From Streptomyces poriferorum (lineage in GTDB: Bacteria; Actinomycetota; Actinomycetes; Streptomycetales; Streptomycetaceae), in NCBI RefSeq assembly GCF_019399235.1, contig NZ_JAELVH010000124.1, positions 1-44,633 of the forward strand: a stretch of 44,633 bases of DNA, read 5' to 3'. The position numbers and the translations under genes were made by a program. Below the pieces are notes generated by a model. It was given only the letters and a program-made list of their open reading frames with translations. It ran no database searches and was not told the DNA's origin. Shown piece after piece: positions 39,966 through 44,633 of the stretch (position 1 is the stretch's first letter; every line of letters begins with the position of its first letter).

Positions 39966-40733
39966 TCAGGATGCCTGCTGGGTCCGGTCGTCGTGGCTGA
40001 TCTCCAGATCGCCCGAGTCACCGAAGGTGAGGCGGCAGGTGTCGGCCCGGTATGTGGCGACGGAGACGGCGGCTGTGCCGCCGGCCGCGAGGTAGCGGGT
40101 CGTCACGACGAGGACGGGGGCGCCGGGGAGCCGGTCGAGCTCCTTGGCGTCGTCCGCGCGCGCGGAGCCGAGCTCCACGGAACGGTCCTGACCGTCGAGG
40201 CCGAGCCGGTGCAGTTCACGTACGACACTGCGGGCCCTGGCGGGACCGGACGGGGTCTCTATCGCCGAGAGATCCGGAACGGAGGCCGCCGGTACGTACA
40301 ACAGCTCCGCCGCGACCGCCTGTCCGTGCGTGAGGCGAATCCTGCGCACGATGTGGACGGGCTCGTCACCTGCCACGTCGAGCATCCCGGCCACGGCGGC
40401 CGGCGCGGCTGCCGTCCGGCAGTCGGCCGACTGCCAGGCCTCGCCCGCACCGCCCCCGGTCCAGTCGTGCTGAGCGGTGGAGACGGCGACGCCCACGCGC
40501 GGCGGGGCGACGGTGGTGCCCACTCCGCGGCGGCGTTGCAGCCTGCCTTCGAGTTCGAGCTGTTCCAGGGCCTGCCTGAGCGTGGCCCGGGCGACGCCGA
40601 ACCGGGCGGCGAGCTCGCGCTCGTTGGGAAGGATCTCCCCCACCGCAAAGTCCGAGTCGAGTGCCTCACTGAGCACGGTCTTGAGGTGCCAGTACTTCGG
40701 CTCCTGCACCGATTCCAGCTGCGTGGTCCCCAC
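39966..40733 (-). CDS. GntR-family regulator, HutC/DasR-like (UTRA domain)
   Basis: 255 aa from the GTG at 40733. GntR winged helix: SDFAVGEILPNERELAARFGVARATLRQALEQLELEGRLQRRRGVGT. The UTRA ligand domain follows (VHIVRRIRLTHGQAVAAELLYVPA, then VLVVTTRYLAAGGTAAVSVATYRADTCRLTF). DasR-like members respond to aminosugar phosphates. It faces two palindromes upstream, one close to the DasR dre sequence, so autoregulation is likely. It is convergent with the ROK gene, and a joint role in sugar control is an inference. Confidence 0.92.
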   Translation of the reverse strand: MGTTQLESVQEPKYWHLKTVLSEALDSDFAVGEILPNERELAARFGVARATLRQALEQLELEGRLQRRRGVGTTVAPPRVGVAVSTAQHDWTGGGAGEAWQSADCRTAAAPAAVAGMLDVAGDEPVHIVRRIRLTHGQAVAAELLYVPAASVPDLSAIETPSGPARARSVVRELHRLGLDGQDRSVELGSARADDAKELDRLPGAPVLVVTTRYLAAGGTAAVSVATYRADTCRLTFGDSGDLEISHDDRTQQAS

Positions 40734-40790
40734 CCTGTCCTCCGCAATCGCCCAGCGGCTTTTCCGCGACGTTATTTATTAAAGGTTCCT

Positions 40791-40839
40791 GTCTTAACGT
40801 TGAGACCATAGGACGGCGCACCCCCTTGGTCAAGACCAA
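40791..40839. promoter_or_regulatory. GntR operators, one DasR dre-like
   Basis: Two palindromes lie upstream of the GntR gene. GTCTTAACGTTGAGAC (40791-40806) is symmetric at 7 of 8 pairs. TTGGTC-AA-GACCAA (40826-40839) is close to the DasR dre consensus (TGGTC-TA-GACCA). Their spacing from the gene start (about 60 and 95 bp) suits repression. Confidence 0.6.
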
Positions 40840-41284
40840 TCCTCGGGCCACGGGGCCGCGAAGCGGCGATCAGCCGTGCAGCGTTCACAGGACGTTCGCG
40901 GAAGGCGGGGCGCAGACAGCACAAAGCCCCACGTCCGGGAGGGTGCGCGGGGCTTCCTTGCCTGCCAGGTCGACCATTCGGTGCGGGCGGCCGGGCACAT
41001 CACCCGGGGAAATAGACCTATCCGTCACTCTGCAAGCAATGCGGAGTTTCCGTCGACATTAAGGACGATAGACATATATCGGTCGGATCCGTCCCGCGCA
41101 TCCATCTGGAATGCGAGCGATCGGCCGACCTGTCGCCGCGAAGCCGGCTCGCCGCCGCGCCCGCGTGTCCGGTTCGCGCACCCGCCCCCTTGAACTACAA
41201 GCTACTTGGCGGTAATTGTTGCTGACGGAATGTCTGAGCCGCTTGGCAAGGACCCCTCGTGTCGCCTCACCCGGGAGCAACTCC
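40840..41284. other. Non-coding gap before the alpha/beta hydrolase
   Basis: No gene is supported here. A hairpin-like AAGCCCC (40924-40930) / GGGGCTT (40949-40955) lies within it. An AT-rich patch around 41060-41085 contains CGATA...TATCG, and a second AT-rich stretch follows at about 41200-41225. A plus-strand frame from 40876 has no recognisable motif or coding look. Confidence 0.5.
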
Positions 41285-42115
41285 ATGGCCACCACGGTCT
41301 CGTTCACCGTCGAGTCACCCCGAGGACCGCGGACCGTGTCCGTGGCGTACGAGCGGTCGGGCTCCGGTGAGCCCCTGCTGCTGCTCCACGGCATCGGCCA
41401 CCACCGGCAGGCCTGGGACCCGGTGATCCCGGTCCTGGCCCTGGAGCGGGACGTCATCGCCGTGGACCTGCCCGGCTTCGGCGCCTCTCCGGGGTTGCCG
41501 GATGACGTGGCGTACGACCTGACGACCGTGGCGCCGCTGCTCGGGACCTTCTGTGAGGCGATCGGGGTGGACCGTCCCCACGTGGCGGGGAACTCGCTCG
41601 GCGGGCTGCTGGCGCTGGAGCTGGGCCGCGAGAAGCTCGTGCGCTCGGTGACCGCGCTCTCGCCCGCCGGCTTCTGGACGGATCCCGAGCGCCGGTACGC
41701 GTTCGGAACGCTCCGCGCGATGCGGCTCGCGGCGGAGTCGATGCCGCTGCCCCTCATCGAGCGGCTGTCCCGGACCGCTGCCGGTCGCACCGTCCTGACC
41801 AGCACCATCTATGCCCGGCCCGGGCGGCGCTCACCGGAAGCGGCCGTCTCCGAGACTCTCGCCCTGCGACGGGCGTCCGGTTTCCACCGGACGCTGACCG
41901 CCGGAAGGAACATCCGGTTCTCCGACAACGTGCCGGGGCTACCGGTGACCATCGCCTGGGGCGGCCATGACCGGCTGCTCCTGCGACGCCAGGGCATCCG
42001 GGCCAAGCACACCGTCCCCGGTGCCCGGCTGGTCCGGCTGCCCGGCTGCGGTCATGTCCCGATGAACGACGACCCGGCTCTGGTGGCGCGGGTGATCCTC
42101 GACACCAGCCGCTGA
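41285..42115 (+). CDS. Alpha/beta-fold hydrolase
   Basis: 276 aa from the ATG at 41285, with GGGAG upstream. Elements: LLLLHGIGHHRQAWDPV (oxyanion HG), VIAVDLPGFGASPG, nucleophile GNSLGGLLALE, then the acid in WGGHDRLL and the base in GCGHVPMNDDP. It resembles the epoxide-hydrolase/haloperoxidase/MhpC group. The substrate is unknown. Its 3' end is overlapped by about 177 bp of the convergent DMT transporter gene on the other strand. Confidence 0.93.
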   Translation: MATTVSFTVESPRGPRTVSVAYERSGSGEPLLLLHGIGHHRQAWDPVIPVLALERDVIAVDLPGFGASPGLPDDVAYDLTTVAPLLGTFCEAIGVDRPHVAGNSLGGLLALELGREKLVRSVTALSPAGFWTDPERRYAFGTLRAMRLAAESMPLPLIERLSRTAAGRTVLTSTIYARPGRRSPEAAVSETLALRRASGFHRTLTAGRNIRFSDNVPGLPVTIAWGGHDRLLLRRQGIRAKHTVPGARLVRLPGCGHVPMNDDPALVARVILDTSR

Positions 42116-43021
42116 GTCCGCCACCCGCTCGCGGCCCCGCCTGCTCAGGGCCCCCGAGCCGATCGCCACTCCGGCCCCGACCAGGCAGCTGCCCGCCGCC
42201 TGCGCGAGGCCGTACGAGCCGGAGCCGACGAGCGGGGCGGTGAGCGCGGCTGCGACGGGGATGAGACCCGAGAACAGCGTGGCCCGCTCGGCTCCGATGC
42301 GCTGCATGCCGCGGTACCAGCAGACGAACCCGATCACGGTCACCACAGCGGCCTGCCAGAGCAGCGCGACCGCCTCGCCGGTCGTCGGCACACGCACGAA
42401 TCCCGCACCGTCGACCAGCAGCCCCAGGACCGTGGACTCCACCGCGGCGATCGCGCACACCGTGGCGGACAGCAGCTTGGGTCCCAGCGGACGCAGCACC
42501 GGTACGGCGATGACCGCGAAGCCCACCTCACCGGCCAGCGCACCGACGGAGAAGACGATGCCGGCCGTGTCGGTCTGCCCCCAGCCCTGAACGGTGAACG
42601 CGCCGATCGCGACCAGCGCCGCGGCGCCGAGAACGGCGCGGGTCGGCCTGCGCCCGGCCGCCAGCGGCACGAGGACGGCCACGAGGATCGGTGCGCATCC
42701 GACGAACACGCCCGGAACAGCCGGCTCCGCGGACCGTTCGGCCGCCAGGACGGCAAGGTTGAAGCCGATCATTCCCACGGCGGCGAGCAGGGCCAGGCGG
42801 CCCCACTGCCTGGCGGTGAGCCGACGGAGTACGTCGGCGGGCCGGGGCTCACCGGCCCGGTTCAGCAGGGGCAGGAGCAGCAGGGCGGCGAGGCCGTAGC
42901 GCAGCGCCTGCCCCCCGGCGTACGGATAGTCGCCGAGGACACTGTTGGCGGTGAAGGAGGCACCTACGAGGACGGAGGCGAAGGCGGCGAGAGACGCGCC
43001 ACGCAGATAGGTCACATTCAT
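41939..43021 (-). CDS. DMT/EamA-family transporter with overlong tail
   Basis: 360 aa from the ATG at 43021. Ten hydrophobic segments in two EamA repeats: FASVLVGASFTANSVLGDYPYAGGQALRYGLAALLLLP at the start and GFVCWYRGMQRIGAERATLFSGLIPVAAALTAPLVGSG in the second. It probably exports an amino acid or small metabolite, in line with its divergent MocR regulator. The normal end would be near residue 302 (GALSRRGRERV). Instead, the frame continues 58 residues antisense to the hydrolase gene, giving a Pro/Gln/Gly-rich tail. It may be leaderless. Confidence 0.9.
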   Translation of the reverse strand: MNVTYLRGASLAAFASVLVGASFTANSVLGDYPYAGGQALRYGLAALLLLPLLNRAGEPRPADVLRRLTARQWGRLALLAAVGMIGFNLAVLAAERSAEPAVPGVFVGCAPILVAVLVPLAAGRRPTRAVLGAAALVAIGAFTVQGWGQTDTAGIVFSVGALAGEVGFAVIAVPVLRPLGPKLLSATVCAIAAVESTVLGLLVDGAGFVRVPTTGEAVALLWQAAVVTVIGFVCWYRGMQRIGAERATLFSGLIPVAAALTAPLVGSGSYGLAQAAGSCLVGAGVAIGSGALSRRGRERVADSAAGVEDHPRHQSRVVVHRDMTAAGQPDQPGTGDGVLGPDALASQEQPVMAAPGDGHR

Positions 43022-43068
43022 GGCTTCGACGCTAGGCGCCCGGGCGGTCCGGTTTAAGGTCCACATTT
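43022..43068. promoter_or_regulatory. Compact divergent promoter of DMT and MocR genes
   Basis: This 47-bp gap serves two divergent genes. On the minus strand, TTAAAC (43052-43057 as GTTTAA) and TAGCGT (43029-43034) are spaced by 17 bp, and the -10 ends 7 nt before the DMT ATG, so that transcript is probably leaderless. GGTCC occurs at 43046-43050 and 43058-43062, a 12-bp direct repeat overlapping the -35, suitable for the MocR protein. The MocR start has no Shine-Dalgarno sequence either. Confidence 0.6.
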
Positions 43069-44526
43069 ATGACGTCTTCGGGGACCACTTCTACGCCCGG
43101 TACGGACGGCGGTGCGCGGGAGTCCGTCTCGGCCGCCTGGGAGCTGCTCCTCCCGGCCGCTTCGGCTCCGGCCCGTGGGCGCGGGCGGGCGCTGCAGTCC
43201 GCACTGCGGGAAGCGGTCCGTTCCGGCCGCCTGGCGCCGGGTACACGACTGCCGTCGAGCCGCGCGCTCGCGGCGGATCTCGGCGTCTCGCGCGGCCTGG
43301 TCACCGAGGCCTACGAGCAGCTGACCGCCGAGAGCTACCTGCGCAGCGGGCACGGGGCGGGGACATGGGTGAGCGGCTCGGTGCGGGCGGCCAGGGGCGG
43401 TGCCCGCGATCTCGCTCCCCGCGCCCCCGGCACACGCGTCGACTTCAGACCGGGCACGCCGGATCTCTCGCTCTTCCCGCGCAGTGCCTGGGCCGCCACC
43501 CACCGTTCGGTTCTCGGCCGGCTGCCGCACAGCGCACTGGGCTACCCGGACCCGCGCGGGCTGCCGGAACTGCGTGATGCGCTGGCCGCGCTGCTCACAC
43601 GGCGCCGCGGGGTGGTGGCCGACCCGGAGCGCCTGCTGGTCTGCTCCGGCGTCGCCCAGGCAAGCACCCTGCTCGGCTTCGTCCTGCACGGACGCGGACT
43701 GACCACCGTCGGTGTCGAGGACCCCGGGAGCCCGGAGCACGCCACCCTCTTCTCGTCGGCGGGCCTCTCCACGGAGCGGCTGCCGCTCGATGACGAAGGA
43801 CTGGCGATCGGACCGCTCGTGCGCTCCGGCGTGCGAGCGGTCGTGACCACGCCTGCCCATCAGTTCCCCACCGGAATCGCGTACTCCGCCGCTCGTCGCA
43901 GCCGGCTTCTGGACTGGGCCAGGGAGACGGACGGCGTCATCGTGGAGGACGACTACGACGGCGACTTCCGCTACGACCGAGCGCCCGTCGGCGCCCTCCA
44001 GGGCCTCGACCCCGAGCATGTCGCGTACACCGGCTCGGTGAGCAAGTCCCTGGCGCCGGGTCTGCGGCTCGGCTGGCTGCTGGCACCCGCGTCGATGACG
44101 GACGAGATCGTCGACCGCAAGCGGACCATGGACATGGGCAATCCGGCCGTCGACCAGGCCGTGCTCGCCGACTTCATCGTCCGGGGAGGCTACGACAGGC
44201 AGTTGCGCCGCTGTCAGCGCGCCTACCGGGAGCGTCGTGACGTGCTGACGACCGCGCTCGCCGAGCATTTCCCGGGCGCCGAGGTCAGCGGTATCGCGGC
44301 GGGACTGCACGTGATCGCCCGGCTGCCCGAGCGGTACGGTCCCGAGGCCGAGTTCGTGAGCCGCGCGGCGGAGGCCGGAATCGCCCTGCGACCCCTCGAC
44401 GACTGCCGCGACCCACTGTCCGCCGACGCCTCCGTGAGCCTGGTGATCGGCTACGCACACCTGCCACCGGCGGACATCTCACACGGGGTCCGCCTGCTCG
44501 CTGCATGCCGACGAGACGGGCGCTGA
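43069..44526 (+). CDS. MocR/PdxR-family regulator (GntR-aminotransferase fusion)
   Basis: 485 aa from the ATG at 43069. An N-terminal GntR winged helix (LQSALREAVRSGRLAPGTRLPSSRALAADLGVSRGLVTEAYEQL) is fused to a fold-type I aminotransferase domain: GYPDPRGLPELRDALA, VEDPGSPEHATLF, VVTTPAHQFPTGIAYS, EDDYDGDFRYDRAPVGAL and the PLP Lys in TGSVSKSLAPGLRLGWLL. MocR proteins use PLP or amino acids as signals. Divergent from the DMT transporter, it most likely controls it and itself. Confidence 0.96.
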   Translation: MTSSGTTSTPGTDGGARESVSAAWELLLPAASAPARGRGRALQSALREAVRSGRLAPGTRLPSSRALAADLGVSRGLVTEAYEQLTAESYLRSGHGAGTWVSGSVRAARGGARDLAPRAPGTRVDFRPGTPDLSLFPRSAWAATHRSVLGRLPHSALGYPDPRGLPELRDALAALLTRRRGVVADPERLLVCSGVAQASTLLGFVLHGRGLTTVGVEDPGSPEHATLFSSAGLSTERLPLDDEGLAIGPLVRSGVRAVVTTPAHQFPTGIAYSAARRSRLLDWARETDGVIVEDDYDGDFRYDRAPVGALQGLDPEHVAYTGSVSKSLAPGLRLGWLLAPASMTDEIVDRKRTMDMGNPAVDQAVLADFIVRGGYDRQLRRCQRAYRERRDVLTTALAEHFPGAEVSGIAAGLHVIARLPERYGPEAEFVSRAAEAGIALRPLDDCRDPLSADASVSLVIGYAHLPPADISHGVRLLAACRRDGR

Positions 44527-44531
44527 CCGGG

Positions 44532-44575
44532 CTCCGGGACCGGCGGGGCGGGCTGCCGGGACCGGCGGGGCGGGA
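44532..44575. repeat. 22-bp tandem repeat after the MocR gene
   Basis: Units 44532-44553 and 44554-44575 match at 19 of 22 positions (core CCGGGACCGGCGGGGCGGG). A degenerate third continues to the window end. It lies just downstream of the MocR gene, where a terminator might be expected. Confidence 0.7.
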
Positions 44576-44633
44576 CACCGGTACGGACGCCGACCGGACT
44601 CCGGCACTGGCGGGGCCGGCTGCCGGGCCAGGC

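Noticed and set aside
40876..41193. 105-codon plus-strand frame upstream of the hydrolase
   Set aside because: It resembles chance open frame in GC-rich DNA, without ribosome site or family.

Overview
The window is very GC-rich, with GTG and TTG starts, short Shine-Dalgarno leaders, 4-bp ATGA/GTGA operon overlaps and families typical of filamentous actinobacteria (a whiJ-like XRE/DUF397/anti-sigma-like ATPase trio, a MocR regulator, a c-di-AMP riboswitch before an NlpC/P60 hydrolase). It looks like chromosomal sequence of a Streptomyces or a very close relative. I saw no tRNA, rRNA, CRISPR array, insertion sequence or prophage. Most genes are metabolic or regulatory; the less ordinary pieces are small accessory modules and non-coding elements.

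Layout. 1-4.6 kb: a ribose-type (CUT2) ABC uptake system split over two divergent units. The AhpD/CMD-like protein, double ATPase and permease lie on the minus strand; a cupin and the binding lipoprotein lie on the plus strand. The permease is cut off by a 59-bp foldback at the left edge. 4.8-7.2 kb: a PlsC-type acyltransferase and a secreted S33 aminopeptidase, convergent on a clear terminator. 7.3-11.9 kb: a complete urease operon ureA-B-C-F-G-D without ureE, preceded by a palindrome. 12-13.8 kb: a TetR regulator divergent from an integral membrane protein, with two operator-like boxes. 13.8-15.2 kb: a solitary YefM/Phd antitoxin, then a ClpP homologue lacking its catalytic Ser and His, and a small partner gene. 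15.5-16.1 kb: c-di-AMP riboswitch and NlpC/P60 hydrolase. 16.2-17.8 kb: LysE exporter and divergent LysR regulator. 17.8-19.6 kb: the whiJ-like trio.

19.7-24.2 kb: biotin synthesis, bioF divergent from bioB-bioA-bioD. 24.3-28 kb: a methyltransferase, a toxin-antitoxin pair whose toxin gene has a duplicated 3' end, a cytochrome P450 and a GNAT acetyltransferase. 28.1-30.6 kb: two overlapping CNNM/CorC-type membrane proteins behind a structured leader. 30.7-33.7 kb: SGNH hydrolase, purB (probably leaderless) and a Mug-type glycosylase ending in a heptanucleotide repeat. 33.8-34.9 kb: a hypothetical gene and trmO. 35-38.7 kb: an ABC-2 exporter divergent from a NarL-type two-component system, with a 9-bp inverted repeat between them. 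38.8-40.8 kb: a ROK regulator convergent with a HutC/DasR-like GntR regulator that has a DasR-like palindrome upstream. 41.3-44.5 kb: an alpha/beta hydrolase overlapping tail-to-tail with a DMT exporter, which is divergent from a MocR regulator.

The most interesting candidates for new biology are the predicted inactive ClpP with its small partner gene beside an antitoxin, the structured leader before the CNNM pair, and the toxin gene with decaying C-terminal repeats. Short tandem repeats recur in gaps between genes (33 bp, about 47 bp, 24 bp, 22 bp, 7 bp). All functional calls come from reading motifs; no database search was run.
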